Notes under the pieces: generated by a model
Database searches by the model: none
What the model was told of the DNA's origin: nothing
The model's input: only the letters and a program-made list of their open reading frames with translations
Made by a program: the position numbers and the translations under genes
Shown: positions 1 through 12,119 of the stretch, piece by piece
Position numbering within the stretch: position 1 is the first letter of the stretch
Layout of the letters: every line of letters starts with the position of its first letter
Source of the DNA: Loripinus fragilis
Lineage: Eukaryota > Mollusca > Bivalvia > Lucinida > Lucinidae
Length of the DNA stretch: 64,000 nt
Assembly: GCA_964019695.1 (NCBI GenBank)
Contig: OZ026524.1
Coordinates: 30,663,164-30,727,163, forward strand
Direction: 5' to 3'

Positions 1-341
1 GCAGAACAGAAATCAAGTGTGCTGGAACATCTGTGCTGGCGTACGCCGGAGTACTCCGTATTCCGAGGTGGTGTAGACAGAACAGTCACGTGACCTGTTC
101 CAAAACAAGATGGCGGAGCACTGCCAGCATGTGTGGAAATATTTGCATCGCTTGATTTATTCCGGAGTACTCCAAAGTGCCCAGTTTTACTTGTTTATGT
201 GGCTGTTCTGGCGTACACCGAGTACTCTAAAAATTGCTAAATCAAGTCCGCCCCTAGAGATTTCACGGACAATTTACTTCACGCTAGGTCAACCCATGAT
301 ATTTGGTACCCCACTCATTGTTCGGCAGCGAATAAAATACA
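1..341. repeat. Repeats with CGGAGTACTCCG palindromes
   Basis: TGGCGTACGCCGGAGTACTCCG and relatives occur at about 37-58, 174-190 and 204-230. A TCACGTGACC E-box palindrome (about 85-95) and AAGATGGCGGAG (about 107-118) lie close together. The frame opened by that ATG (110-349) runs through these repeats and into the 275-340 sequence that recurs at 1243-1310, so I do not call a gene. Confidence 0.4.
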
Positions 342-1134
342 AGTATTAGCTTTTCAAAAAAGCTGGCGGTCGCTTAGCCCTATCATTGTATGTATTCTTG
401 CCCACTGCATGCTTCCATTTTGAACTTCTAGAGCTTGTCCATGTAGATTTATTCTAAGCCATGGTTATTAACATCTGAACTGTGATTTGTTACCATTTAA
501 CACATGCTTCCAGCTAGTTGTTGCTTGATCTTTTGAAAGCACCCGGCTTAATCATGGTACGTTATGGTAATGTATCTAGCATGCGACACATTTATGGAAA
601 ATCATTTGACAACACTAGACAGCACATTTTTCTTAAAACTAATGCCAGAAAATCAAGGTCACAGTGGTCGTTTAACTGTATACGTACAGACACCGTGACC
701 CCAAGATGTGTTCACAAATCAAATTTGGGATTCCTAGGATGTATGCTCGTGGACACGATTTTTCTAGATCTGATGGCAGTGGTAAAGGTGCGTGACGCTC
801 CATGACCCTAAATGCATTAAGACACGAATTTTGGCATTCCTGCCTAAAATAATATAGAAGAAATTCTCCGCATATGATATGAACACTCAAACACCTAGGA
901 CAATAAGGACAGTCAGTTTTATTACTATATGCCTCCCTTTGGGGCAAAAAACCTGTTTGTCATGGCCGTCATAAGACAGTGCCTGAATTCATAGTAATTC
1001 TATGTAATCAGATGTGGATGACAACCACAGAAGTACGTTTACCGATGTGAAGTTCGCTCGCACTCTTTGCCAATCAAGGACGTTTTGACTTTGGGACGTT
1101 TAACTTTCGCCAGCTTTTTTGAAAAGCTAATACT
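342..1134. mobile_element. Non-autonomous TIR element, about 0.8 kb
   Basis: A perfect inverted repeat of about 26 bp (AGTATTAGCTTTTC...GCTGGCG at 342-367, its complement at 1108-1134) bounds this interval. The interior has no convincing coding frame. About 65 bp just left of it (275-340) recur to its right at 1243-1310 as a diverged direct repeat. Confidence 0.6.
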
Positions 1135-1219
1135 TATTGCGTTTATATAAGCAACAGGGCAAATTGACGCCTTCTTTGTGAAATTAGCAAACGAGCTTGC
1201 CTCGCTCTAAAGGACGCCC

Positions 1220-1500
1220 TACAGATTTCACGGACAGTTTACTTCGCGCTGTAGGTCAACCCACGATATTTGGTACCCCACTCGTTGTTCGGCAGCCAAT
1301 AAAATAAAGCTTGAGCACGGCATAAAGCTTCGGTCAAAACCTGAATTTGATGTGTGTTTTGAATGATGTTTATATAAGCGGCCGGCCACGGCCGACCGCA
1401 ATAACCTAAGCACGACATAAAGGTTTGGTCAAAACCTGATTTTGATGTGTGTTTTGATTGAAGTTTATATAAGCGGCCGGCCATGGCCGACCGCAATAAA
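1220..1500. repeat. Two-copy tandem repeat, about 100 bp unit
   Basis: Two head-to-tail units share GGTCAAAACCTGA, TTTGATGTGTGTTTTGA and GTTTATATAAGCGGCCGGCC, the latter at about 1369 and 1464. Each ends in GGCCGACCGCAATAA. The GC-rich GCGGCCGGCCAYGGCCGACCGC part is itself nearly palindromic. Confidence 0.6.
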
Positions 1501-2080
1501 ATGGAATGATCAACGAGGTCAAATGCTAAATACGGAAATCTATGAATAATGTTCCCACTATGTCTCCGTCATCCACTGATCTACTAATCTTATTAATGCA
1601 GTCTGACAACTAGATCTATGTTTTGGTCTGAAACCAGACTGGTTCTCATGAATTAAAGTATATTTATTTACAAAAAAACATGTGATGTTTATTAATATGC
1701 CTTTCAAAAAAGGTTAGAGATTGTGAGTAGGATTGAGGTTGGTCTTTAAAATTGGAGGGATCAGATTTTGGACCACTTTTATGTATCGGGAATATTTTTG
1801 CTATCTTAAGTTGCGATGGAAAACATGACGAGTCGGTGTTTTTGTTAATGAGAGATGTTATGGATTAAAGTTTTACGCCAGAGCCGTCATTTTATTTGCT
1901 GAAAATGATTCAATATGATAAAATACAACATGTACTGCTTTAATTGCTTAGATATCGCACTACATTAATAACATTGCTGATTTGCATAATTTTAAAACTT
2001 GCATAACTTTTGACTCGGTTTGAATTTTTGATGTTTTTTCTCGCAATTTGTTTCTCCCTGACTCATCAGTCATTTCATGC
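1501..2080. other. AT-rich stretch, nothing recognised
   Basis: There is no long open frame, no exon-like signal and no repeat that I recognise from elsewhere in the window. Confidence 0.5.
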
Positions 2081-2850
2081 GCGGAGCCAGAGGGGGACAG
2101 GGGTCCGGACCCCCTGGAAAATCACAAGCTCACTAGTAGGTTTCCATAGGAATTAGCAATTGGCCCCACCACCTGGAAAAAGTTGGACCCCACCACACAC
2201 CCTGGAAATATGTTGGACCCCTCTGGAACCTAAACAAATGAAAGATCTACTAGGCCTAGTTTTCCTTGAAATAAACCATTGGATCCCCTCTGTAGAATAA
2301 GTTACGGACCGAATTAAAAGAAAAACGTTGTCAGAACTTTCAGTACCCCCACTGACGAAAAGTCCTGGATCTGCGCATGCATTTACATCAGGAGAGTTTC
2401 GTATACTTTTAAATCTCAAAACTGCGACTCGCCCAAAGGCTATGTGTATTTTTGCGGTCGAAAACGCCATTTAGGCGATTAGAAACCCTCAGAGAGTAGA
2501 AACCATGCGCGGATCCAGGAATCTTTGCCGGGGGGGGGGGGGGGGGGGGTCCAGGCCCGACTGCCAGAAAACAGCTCTGACAACGTCTGTTTTAAATTAT
2601 CTTTTATTTTAGTCCTCAACTTATTTTACAGTTTTACAGTGGTTTATCAAATCAAATGGTTTATTTGATTTTCCAAGTTTCAGTTTCTCGGGGGGGAGGG
2701 GGGGGGGTCCAACATTTTCAAGGGGGGGTCCAAGTTTTTCCAGGAGGGGTCTAAATACTAATTTGTATAGAGTCCCATAGAACTTGTGATTTTCCAGGGT
2801 GGGGGTCCGGAACCCTTATCCCCCCTCTGGATCCGCGCATGGAAACGCAG
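2080..2850. mobile_element. GGGGTCCGGACCCC-type TIR element(s)
   Basis: GCGCGGAGCCAGAGGGGG near 2079 is mirrored by CCCCCTCTGGATCCGCGCAT at 2821-2840. Both ends carry the GGTCCGGACCCC / AAAATCACAAG subterminal sequence. A second GCGCGGATCCAGGA end and a 20-base G run (2530-2549) lie inside, so two elements may be nested. Relatives lie at 11180-11355 and 21538-21850. Confidence 0.5.
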
Positions 2851-2889
2851 TTTTGTTAAAAATGCGTTCATAATCGCCGCCTACTGAGC

Positions 2890-5495
2890 AGTTAACCTCA
2901 TTCGGGTCAGTCTTATTACCCCAGGACACCCCAGGAGTCATAAAGACACTAAAAGATACCTTTATTCGATCATTTTTACTATGTTTTTAAATCAATCTAG
3001 GTTTATTTTCATTGAATGTGTCATAAATCAAATATTACCATTAAAAATATTGAGTATGTTTTGTCTCAGTATGAATAGCCAAGAGATTACCCCAGGACAC
3101 CTTAACGTACCATATGACAAGCAGGGTGCCTAAAAGATAACCCAGTATAACTTTATTTCTATATTTAAGTATGATTTGACCAATTTAAGATTTATGTTTA
3201 TTAAATACATCATGCAATTGAGTTCTACCATTCAAAAAATTGAGTATGACTTTGTCCCAGAAAGGATAGCCCAGATGGTTCCCATTAGGACACCTCACTA
3301 TATACCTAGACTTTTCAGTAACGTACGCGGCCCTAAAGTCGTCACTTTGACGCATTTAAGCGATTGCCCCGGATAAGAGACACTCACTGGCTAAAAATAG
3401 ATTTTAGCAGATGGTAGTTTAATCATCCAGCTCGTCGATAAACTAAAGAAAATGGTTTGAAACCACCCGAAAATATCTTTAAAAGACCGATTTTGTCAAG
3501 AGGGGTCTGTCTGACGACTTTAGGACCACCAAGACCTAAAGTCGTCAGTGACTAGGCCCTAATGTCGTCAACGATGTGTGGTGTTTTTGTGGTCCTATAA
3601 GCGCAGTATATGTCTGTGTGGTGGCGCTTATTTATCGAACTGGGTGTGTGTTTGGTCCCAGAGACGTCCTGGTGGTCTGAGCGCTGGTGCTATGGTGTAT
3701 GGGCGTTCTAGGCATGAGTGATAGCGTTGGTAGTCGTAGGCGTGTACTATATGTTTAAGTGGTGGTGGAGGTCGTCTTGGGGATACACTGGTGGTCTATG
3801 AGTCAGTGCTGAGGGTCCCAGGAGTGTACTGAAGGTCTCAGTGGTTGTGTTGGTGGTCCTATGGACGAACTGAAGGTATGAGTGGCAATGCTCGCGGTCG
3901 TAGGCGTGTTGTTTAATTGAGTGACGGTGTAGGTGGTCGAAGGGACGTATTGAAGTTCTAAGTGCCTTATTGGTGGTCCAAGGAACGTATTGAAGATTGG
4001 TGGGCTTACAAAGCATATTAAAGGTCTTAGTGGGCATGCTGCTGGTCGTAAGGGTATTTTGTTGCCCTCAGTATCGAAATTGGCAGTCCTTGGTGTGTAA
4101 TGAAGTTCTAAATGGCGGTGGTGGTTTGGATTTATACTTTGGGGCGATGATCCTATAAACATACATGAGCGCACATTTATACATATCTGAGAGACAGTGT
4201 TTGTTGGGTACATGTAGAAAATTGAATGTCTTAATTTAGGTGTTACTAGTCCCGTAGGCGTACTGAATGTGGCTGCTCTACATGGGCCACTTTATAAGTA
4301 GCCATGTCTTAGGGGTTTGCAACCTATACCTCGGACCCAGTTTATTGGGTCCGAGCCCATACTGATTCAAACTGGCCTGCTCAGCTACAGAGACTTGAAA
4401 TTTAGGAATTGACAATTATGAGCATTAATTATACTACATTGTATTTAGACAACGAAAACAAGAGCTGACCAGACCGTAGAGGCTATTATAGTGGAAAATG
4501 AAAACCCTGGTACATCTACGGCACTGCCCTGATGCATCAGCGGCTAAGCCCCGGCACTTAAGCCCCACTATGTCCCCGGTATCCATGGCCCCTAAGGGGT
4601 CGGAGATACAAATGACTGTTGCATAAAACGAGTTAAAAATCATTGTTTTAGAAGAGACGAAGTGAGTAAACAGGCTGAAAAATCACTCATTTTCTTGAAG
4701 TCCAAAAGTCGGCAGGCCGGACCTAAAGTCGTCATCTCACTTTTCAACCTATTATTTCTGTTAGAGGTTGTCATATCGGCCAAAAGGACGTAATTATTGC
4801 TAATTCGATATCTTCTGTACCTGTAAAAACGCATATGTTTATGTGGGACTGATGTACAGTATAGTTATTTTGTTTCGCCGGATCGATATCAATATCGCCT
4901 TCAACTCTCGACAAACTCCAAATTTTGCATGCAATTGGGTACCCCCATTTCAATGCCTACCACTCGGACACCTTTTATAGGGCGGCTGTACTTTATATAT
5001 CAATCTATAGGGTAGATAATTTCCTTTCAAATGATGCCCCCTCTAAGAAGTTTCGATGATTCGGACGGAAAAGAGCGAGGCCAAAAGAAAACTGACGACC
5101 TTAGGGCTATGACGACATTAGGGCCGCGTACGTTACCCCCAAAATTCCATATTATATAAGCATTTGCTTGTTTTATCAAATGTTTGATGATTAAATGCTT
5201 CTATCTTAAATTTTGAATCTCTATCTAGGTATCTGGAAGCAAATTTGAGAGTCCAGGGGTGGGGCCTGGGGTGTCTTTTCAGCAGTTTACACACCACTTA
5301 TACTGCTCGATTCAGACTTTAATGATTTTATATAAATGGTAATTCATATAATATTTGGGGTAAATAATATTTTTGCGTATAAAATTACATAGTTTTTACC
5401 AAATGAGCATGTTAATAATGCATATTTGTACGTCTTGGGGTGTCCTGGGGTGTCCTGGGGTGTCCTAGGGTGTCCTGGGGTATTAACATCAGTTC
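2890..5495. mobile_element. Outer element with ACCCCAGGACACC ends, split by a later insertion
   Basis: TTATTACCCCAGGACACC near 2914 and a related unit near 3085 are mirrored by the tandem GGTGTCCTGGGGTGTCC run at 5436-5490. The left part holds a roughly 160-bp unit repeated twice (2930-3300). The element at 3319-5135 sits between the two arms. Confidence 0.4.
3319..5135. mobile_element. Foldback-like element F with satellite-like interior
   Basis: TIRs TAACGTACGCGGCCCTAA (3319-3336) and its complement (5118-5135) extend inward as CCTAAWGTCGTCA, a motif repeated near both ends (3533, 3556, 4720, 5097). If the TIR is read as starting ACGTACGCGG, a TA dinucleotide flanks both ends. Between 3580 and 4240 lie decayed tandem units of the GTGGTCNNAGGNACGTACTGAAGGTCT kind in both RNA-sense directions. 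Minus-strand frames of 96 and 136 codons there are products of the repeat, not genes. Confidence 0.6.
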
Positions 5496-6790
5496 TCTGA
5501 GAGCACCAGAAAATTCCCATAGACCCATTCCACGCACCGTCTCAGAATCGGACGGAACTTTCACGCAATGATTATGACCATCCAATAACAGCATAAATTT
5601 AGTTAAAATTTTGTTTGCATGCACCGTTGCCATGGCAACCAGCAGAATAAAAAATGGCTAAAATTAGCCAAATTTCTCATATGCAAGTATTGAAAATAGC
5701 TGTTTTTCATGTGAAAATATCAATATAAAAAAAAAGCATACATCTAAAATATGTTTTTTCTTCCAAGTCAACCATATCTTGCTAACACATATCAGATGTT
5801 TATTTCAAAATTTAAAAATTACTAAGTTTTGTGTCACAAGCGTGAAGTGTAGATACTCTTCAATATTTCTCAAAAAGTTAAAATCACCATTTTAGGCAAT
5901 TTTTGAAACGATAGAGTCAAAAATGCACCGGGCTTTGAACATTCTCATAATGTTTTTCTGAACTGACTAAATAAAGTTATTAAAGTTCTAGAAAAACATG
6001 AGTGGGTTATTTGCATCTTACTTGCAAAATGAGCGCTTTAATAATGGCACTGTACAGCAAATTTTAAAACAGGTTTTAATGGAGCACTGTCATAAATATG
6101 TTCTAACAACATAATTAATTCAACTGCAAGTACTTTTGATAAATAACCTGCTCCCTGGAAGGGTTTTAGATCAAAATTGTGTGAAAACGGGTTTGCATCT
6201 TGAAAATAGTGATTATTTTCTCTATTTTAAGCCAAAAAATGCAAAAAACAGGGGGTAGGGAAAATCAACCAAAGATTGACCTTTATTGTGAAAGGCTTGC
6301 TTGGCAGAAATGCACTAGAATCAAAATAATATTGGCCCTTCTAGATTTTAAAACCAAGTTGATTAAAATATTTATATTGTTTTGAGAGAAAAGGGGCCAT
6401 AACTCTTTATAATGAACTGAAAATGCAAGGATTTTGAAGAAATTTTCTATAATCGAGGGTTAATCAAAAATAACTATGAGTTGGTTAATATCTCTTTGTC
6501 TTGACTGAAACTTAAAACACCTATAGAATGAAGTTTTGTGCTTTATTGTATATAGATGTTGACGTCTTATCATCTTCAATGTGCTGTTGCTGGGCAACCG
6601 AAGACCGCCTCTCAGCGATGTGCGTTCGCGCTTACGACATTTCTGACGAAGCAGAGATGAATTTAAAATTATTTCAAATCTAAAACAGTACATGTATAAC
6701 AACGCACCTTTTATCTTGCAAATTGTATCATACAATGTGCTAGCAATGTTTTAAAGAAGTCAAATAGAAAGTTAATACATGGGATATTCG
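5490..6790. repeat. Dispersed repeat, related in inverted form to 12120-12752
   Basis: Landmarks shared with the other copy in reverse order and strand include TCTGAGAGCACCAGA (5500 region), GTTGCCATGGCAACC (5625-5640), ATGCACCGGG (5931), CATGAGTGGGTTATT (5997) and a TTGCCTAGCAACC box (6788). Two short frames here (minus 5412-5633, minus 6460-6735) have no support as genes. Confidence 0.5.
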
Positions 6791-7249
6791 TTGCCTAGCA
6801 ACCAAAATCGAAGGAAATTCTATTTTTGACAAAAACACCAGATTTAGATGCTATGGAAACTGTTTATTCCTAAGAATATTCCAGATACGCATTCAGATAT
6901 TATAAACAATGACTTCATACAATGAAATGGTTATATAATATAGTACTTAGTTGAAAATTTATCTCTAGAATGAACCATTATTGGTGGGTGGGGTATATTT
7001 TGGGATGAAATTTTCCGAAAAGTGATTTAATTTCCCTGTTATTTGTGGAATAAAATTCCAACAGCTATATTACAGTTGTTGCTTTTAATGAAATATATAC
7101 AGAAATTTTATTAGCAACAAATGGACAAGTGGATGTAACTTTTTTTGTATAGAGTTTCCATGACAACGCTTTATTCCAGCGTGAAGGTTTAACATTTCTC
7201 GCATGTATTATGATTTCCACTTAAACAGATATAGAAAATGCACATTTCA
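6791..7249. other. AT-rich stretch, nothing recognised
   Basis: There is no coding frame or clear repeat boundary. It may be a continuation of the flanking dispersed repeat. Confidence 0.4.
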
Positions 7250-8418
7250 AGATTTTTCCAATATAAATGCATAGGAATCAAATTTGGCCTCAATGAGGTA
7301 AAAAAAAAGGTCAAGGACAACCCGGATCCATCATTTGTGCAAACCTGGTAGGGCCATCATCTCCAATAATACATTCCAAGTCCCAAGGCCATTGGCCATT
7401 GGCCTTTTGGTTCTAGAGAAGAAGATATTTAAAAGTCTTTTACTGTATATGGGCATGGCGGCCATCTTGGTCAAGTAGCCATTAACATTTTTTTTTTTAA
7501 ATTTACTCACCTTAACTTAAGGAGTCTCCATATGAAATTTGAGTTCAATTGGCCAAGTGGTTTCTGAGAAAACTATGTTTTAATACATTGATGGGACTCA
7601 CTTATGAGCGAATTTGGCTGAAAGGTCAACCTTGACCTTTAGAACTTAATAATAGACATTGTCTCTTAACATATTAAGGGAGAATAATGATTTTGGCTTC
7701 AAAAGTATTTAAAAAATCAAATTTTCAAAAAATTCCATGTTAAATGCATTAGGAAGCAAATTTGAACTTGGTGTTAAGTAGGTCAAGGTCAACCTAGGAT
7801 CACCATTTTAACAAAAATGGTAGGTCCTACACCCTAAATGTTACATACCAAGTCCCAAGGTCATCAGCCTTCTGGTTCTTGAAAAGATGATTTTAAAGGG
7901 GTTTTACCATATATGGGTATGTCGGCTATCTTGGTCATGTGACCAGAACAATTTGTAAAAATTTTGGCTAACTTATCATATGGAGCAAGACTTTAGTTAA
8001 GTGTGCATAACAAAAATTTAATTTTCTTACTTCTCAACCAAAGCATATGTTGTGGGTACTCAAAAGAACCATCTCAATGAGACGGTTCTTTTGAGCACCC
8101 AAACATATGTTAAAACTGATGGGCAAGAAAATATTTATATTTTTACACTGAAAAATTTTGTTCATCTAAAGCTTTGAGGAGTCTTCCTATGAAATTTGAG
8201 TTCAATTTGCCTAATGATTTCTGAGAAAAAATAGTTTTAATACATTGATGGGACTCAAATATCCTAAGGAGTCTCTATATAAAATATGAATTAAATTGGT
8301 CCAGTGGTTTCAGAGGAGAGGATGTTTGAAAATGTTGAAGGACAGACGGATGACAGACAGAGCCAGAGTCACTGGTATACTATTAGCTCACCCATGAGCC
8401 TTCAGCTCAGGTGAGCTA
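7250..8418 (-). mobile_element. AGCTCACCTG element with TGACCTTGACC repeats, copy 1
   Basis: Read on the minus strand, it begins with a terminal hairpin TTAGCTCACCTG...GGTGAGCTAA (8383-8418), followed by the GTCCGTC-like tract (GACAGACGGATGACAGAC on +). It continues through AACCAGAAGGCC...GACTTGGTATGT and GGTTGACCTTGACC motifs. The same order of motifs occurs on the + strand from 49350. A palindromic MITE has inserted at about 7980-8190. No coding frame is present. Confidence 0.6.
8044..8109. repeat. HP1 hairpin MITE, copy 1
   Basis: CATATGTTGTGGGTACTC...GAGCACCCAAACATATG arms close on a CATCTCAATGAGACGG centre. The wider element (about 7980-8190) has AT-rich shoulders ATTTTCTTACTTCTC and GGGCAAGAAAATATTTA. 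It lies inside the AGCTCACCTG element, so it is younger than that element. Confidence 0.7.
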
Positions 8419-8466
8419 AAAATGTTGGGCTTAAAATTGTGGAAATTTATTTGACATCAATTTTTA

Positions 8467-8536
8467 CATTTGTTTTGGGTGCTCAAAAGAACCTTCCCAT
8501 TGAGATGATTCTTTTGAGTACCTAAACCATGTTTTG
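8467..8536. repeat. HP1 hairpin MITE, copy 2
   Basis: GGGTGCTCAAAAGAACC...GATTCTTTTGAGTACC arms lie in opposite orientation to copy 1, only 360 bp away. The centre is diverged (TTCCCATTGAGATGA). Confidence 0.65.
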
Positions 8537-8555
8537 GTTGAAAATATGAAAAGTA

Positions 8556-9320
8556 ATTTTGAATTGCATTTTGTTGTTTTTTTTATCATGAAGCCTACTA
8601 TTGTCTTGATAATAATAATTTTATTGCTATTAATCTCCATGGGATTCCATAGCACTCTCTGGGTTGTCCTTCTAGAAATCAGTTGATTCAGTGCAGCAGT
8701 CTGTAAGTCTAACCATTTTATCATTCATGTGAATTGTAAGGTACAATCAAAGGCACTTAAGTCAAGATGAGAGGAAGACAGTAATACAAATGTTCAGGCT
8801 TGAAGCTGTGAAGTAAGCTGTGTAACTTGTTGGCAGGTCTTTTCCTGGACTTGGTGGTAGTGTGCAGATGGTGGATAGATGTCCCATAGTCAATTGAGTT
8901 TATTTTTACTGTTCTGCATCAACACCAGTGTTTGTAATTTGGCTGATATAGTTCATTTGTGGTCACTTTTCCAGATGTATAATGTTACTAGATCTTGAAA
9001 TGAACCACCAAATAAGCATATACTGTCTTCTCTGTAATAGGATCTGTGAACATGGTAAAAATCTGAAAAAAGGGGAGCCATTAATTAGTAAACAGGTCTG
9101 ACTAGACAAAGACTAGGTTTCAAAATGACTAGGCAGCAATCAATGGGCTTTTGATCAGATAAGGCAGATGCACAATCTGATCTTAGCCTACACTCAATCT
9201 CTTTTTTACACTGTGTGGAACACTAGAGCAATTACTTCATGACAATAAAACTTCCATACTTTTTTATTTGAAAATATTGTTAAGAAATCTAAAACATTTC
9301 AATGGCCCAGATTAGTGTGA
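8556..9320. other. AT-rich stretch, nothing recognised
   Basis: I see only short frames and no repeat that I can link to the rest of the window. Confidence 0.4.
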
Positions 9321-9327
9321 AAAAATA

Positions 9328-9508
9328 TATGTGTGTTTCTGGTTACATGAAATTTTAAAATATGGATGGTAGATACTGTAGGAAAATATTTTTTATTTTG
9401 TTAAAAGTTTTTAAATGGGAGACAATATGGCCCAATCTGGAAATTCCCTAAAAATAATGAAAAAAGCTATAAATTAGGCACAGTTGGGTAACATGAAACA
9501 CACATGTT
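9328..9508. mobile_element. MITE with GTGTGTTTCTGGTTACAT ends, copy 1
   Basis: GTGTGTTTCTGGTTACAT at the left is mirrored by GGTAACATGAAACACACATG at the right, giving TIRs of about 20 bp. The interior shares GGATGGTAG, ACAATAYGGC and AATTAGRCAC with copy 2. Confidence 0.6.
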
Positions 9509-9573
9509 TTTAATTTAAGCCGTAACATACTTTTTGAGCATAAAAAATAAGCCTATTTTCTTATCCATCAATT

Positions 9574-9610
9574 TCATTGTGGGTACTCAAAAGAACTGTC
9601 TCATTGAGAC
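9574..9610. repeat. HP1 half-copy 3 (truncated)
   Basis: TGTGGGTACTCAAAAGAACTGTCTC is one arm plus the centre. The second arm is missing and the sequence passes into AACAGACAGACAGAG. Confidence 0.55.
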
Positions 9611-9751
9611 AACAGACAGACAGAGTTGGTCACAATAATATAAAAAAATGTCTGGGAATAATAATTGTAAAATGTAAAGTTAAAAGTATACGAAATGATC
9701 CACATTTATTCATATGCAGTTTGATACAATAATAGGCCAACCAATTAATAA

Positions 9752-9930
9752 ATTGTGTGTTTCAGGTTACATTAACATTTATAATAGGGATGGTAGGTAG
9801 AAAAATATTTCTATTTCATTAAAAAAATACATGGGAAAACAATACGGCTAAACTGGGAAAACCCCTCAAAAGGCTTCAAAGGGGCAAATAAATTAGACAC
9901 TGTCTGGTAACCTGAAACACACAATTTTTC
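9752..9930. mobile_element. MITE with GTGTGTTTCAGGTTACAT ends, copy 2
   Basis: It has the same TIRs and interior landmarks as the element at 9328-9508, and the same orientation. Confidence 0.6.
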
Positions 9931-10069
9931 TTTAGGCCTATGGAAGCTCCATTAGTAATTTTAAGGGATGATAGCTTGAACTGTCAAAAGTTTATTATCA
10001 TGATTATATAGGCAATGTCACAAGAAATTCGAATATCTGATTTCATTACATGTGCATACCACTGAGACC

Positions 10070-10125
10070 AGCCTGCATATACATGCAGTCTGCATATACA
10101 TGCAGTCTGCATATACATGCAATCT
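10070..10125. repeat. Three tandem CTGCATATACATGCAGT units
   Basis: A 17-bp unit is repeated three times, and each unit is itself palindromic. The surroundings (GACCAGCCTG...CTGATCAGCACCTT, then CTAGCTAGTCTCTGTAGC) resemble the interior of the GGGCCTCGA MITE family, so this may be an expanded diverged copy. Confidence 0.55.
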
Positions 10126-10674
10126 GATCAGCACCTTAATCATTCACTCAAAGGTAAAATCCTAAACTTCAATGTTATCGACAAAACCTCAATCTTCTAG
10201 CTAGTCTCTGTAGCTAAGCAAGTTGGTTTGTCCTGATTATAACTCAAAGTACCCAATTTAGTTGAAGGCATCGGCCTCCAGCAGGCAACAGCCTGCCCAT
10301 TTACAGAAAAAAAAATACATTTTTATCCCACCTGCTAGTAGCAGGGTCTGACATAGTTCTTCAAATCAGCCCTTCTACAATTTGCTTCACTTAAGCTCGG
10401 AGGGGGCCCTTTTGTTTTGCATTTTAATCCATTTTTGCAGACAAGGTAATTGAATTTTTTGTGCAAGGCAGAGAGATCACACAGCAGAGAGATCACAGAT
10501 TGGGCAGATTTCCTACCCAGTAAGCATGTAAAATTGAGCCAAGAATGGCCTGCCAGCGAAACACCATCCAAATGGCCTTTTGATGGCGGGCTAATAGTGG
10601 CCTGAGATCCGGAAAGGTTACATTTCAGGTCAACCAAAATTCTTATTTTATTAGAGATTACCAATTCCACGACA

Positions 10675-11613
10675 TCTCAGCCCCTGACAAACTCGGCCCC
10701 TAACAAGTAGGACTACTAACTTAAGCCCCAACGGAAATACTGTTTCATTTGTTTCAGGAAGCTGTAATCCCGCTGTATATAGTTTCATTGCACATGTGCT
10801 TAATCCCAATCATGTTTTGTCTATTCTTCAGTCAACCCATTGACAACAAACTCAGTACCAGATAACCATCATGGTTTTAATTCTCATAGTTCCAAATTTA
10901 AGCACAAATGAATCGTCCTAGAGCTGATGTGCATGAGTTATCCTTTGAACATTGGAACCCTGTAAATGAATAGTTCTGAAGAGACTGCGCCGATGCATCT
11001 ATTCACTAGCTTTTCAAATGTTACATATAGCAAACAGTGCAGTCCAAGTTGAGAAGCCTGATAATATGGGGTTTCATCAGGACAACAATGTTTGAAATAC
11101 CAATTTATGATGACTCAAACCGAAAGAGAATCCAACAAAAGTTGTCGGACTGGTGATAATAAATGTGTGCCAATATCGAAGGCCAGGGGGGGGGGATCCA
11201 GGATTTCTTGATAGGGGGTTCAAATTTATAAAGGGGGGTTCGATTTGTTAATTTTACCTGATTATTTATTAATTTTCACAGATTTTTCTGAAAATTCTCC
11301 ATGAAAATGAAATAATTTTGTCTCAATTGAACCCTCTCTGGATCCGCCACTGAAGGCTCTATGCGCAGTCAGGCCTTAGCCTTCGCAGGTCACATATTGG
11401 ATATAAAGTACCATATGGGATAATAGGCTAGTTGTAAAATATTGGATAACAGAACACAATTACATCCTTAAACTTCACACTTGAGGGCTTGTAAAAATTT
11501 TAACACTCCTTCAGCAACACTGAGATACATGTAGGTACATGTATATTGTCGTTGGTATAGTTCTCCCAAATTTTGACAATAGGGGCCGAGTGGGTTAGGG
11601 GCTGAATTTGCAA
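10675..11613. mobile_element. TIR element with CTCAGCCCCTGACAAACTCGG end
   Basis: CAGCCCCTGACAAACTCGGC (10679 onward) is mirrored near 11583-11613 (GGCCGAGTGGGTTAGGGGCTGA). The interior has no coding frame and contains a GGATCCAGG...CTGGATCCGCCACTG MITE at about 11185-11352. Confidence 0.5.
11185..11352. mobile_element. Short GGATCCA-ended MITE
   Basis: GGGGGGATCCAGGATTTCTTG at the left pairs with CTCTGGATCCGCCACTG at the right. It is related to the GGGGTCC elements at 2.1 kb and 21.5 kb and is nested in the element above. Confidence 0.45.
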
Positions 11614-11639
11614 TGGGCCTAGTTTGTGGGGCCCCCGAG

Positions 11640-12119
11640 ATGTTTATTTACAGGCTTACCTATTATAATTTGAACACCCTGGCAGCCTCTTTTATCTTCA
11701 GCATCATTTCCAATGGGCCATTCTACATTAATTAAGTAGCCTGTCGGAATAGGGTACCAGTAGCATCACACAAAGTAGGCTGGGCTCCTTTTTTCTCCTC
11801 GAATTAATATTCAGTTTAGTCAATCCTATATGTGCATGACACACAACAAATCCCTTGGTCATTTTACTCAGCAGCAGCAAAATGTCAGGCAGATATATGC
11901 TACAGAATGCTTCATCAAAGTGTAATTGTTGTTTTTGTTGTTAAACGAAATAATGTTACATACAAAATTTAGTCACATTCAGTCCTTCTTGAGTCCGTTT
12001 TTAGACATAACACATTCTCTGTCAGTTAGAATTTCATCTGAACATACAACTATGGTGGATAAATCAACACAGCTACCAAAATAGGCTGATTGACAGTCTT
12101 TTCCAGCAGAATTTGCCAT
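11640..12119. other. Stretch with nothing recognised
   Basis: Only short chance frames are present, with no clear inverted or direct repeats. Confidence 0.4.

Noticed and set aside
110..349. Gene starting at the AAGATGGCGGAG site
   Set aside because: The frame runs through CGGAGTACTCC repeats and a segment duplicated at 1243-1310; the YY1-like site alone is not enough.
3803..4213. 136-codon minus-strand frame
   Set aside because: It lies in the decayed satellite core of element F; its residues follow the repeat.
10335..10670. 111-codon minus-strand frame as a gene
   Set aside because: No motif recognised, no splice signals, and it is in a repeat-rich setting.
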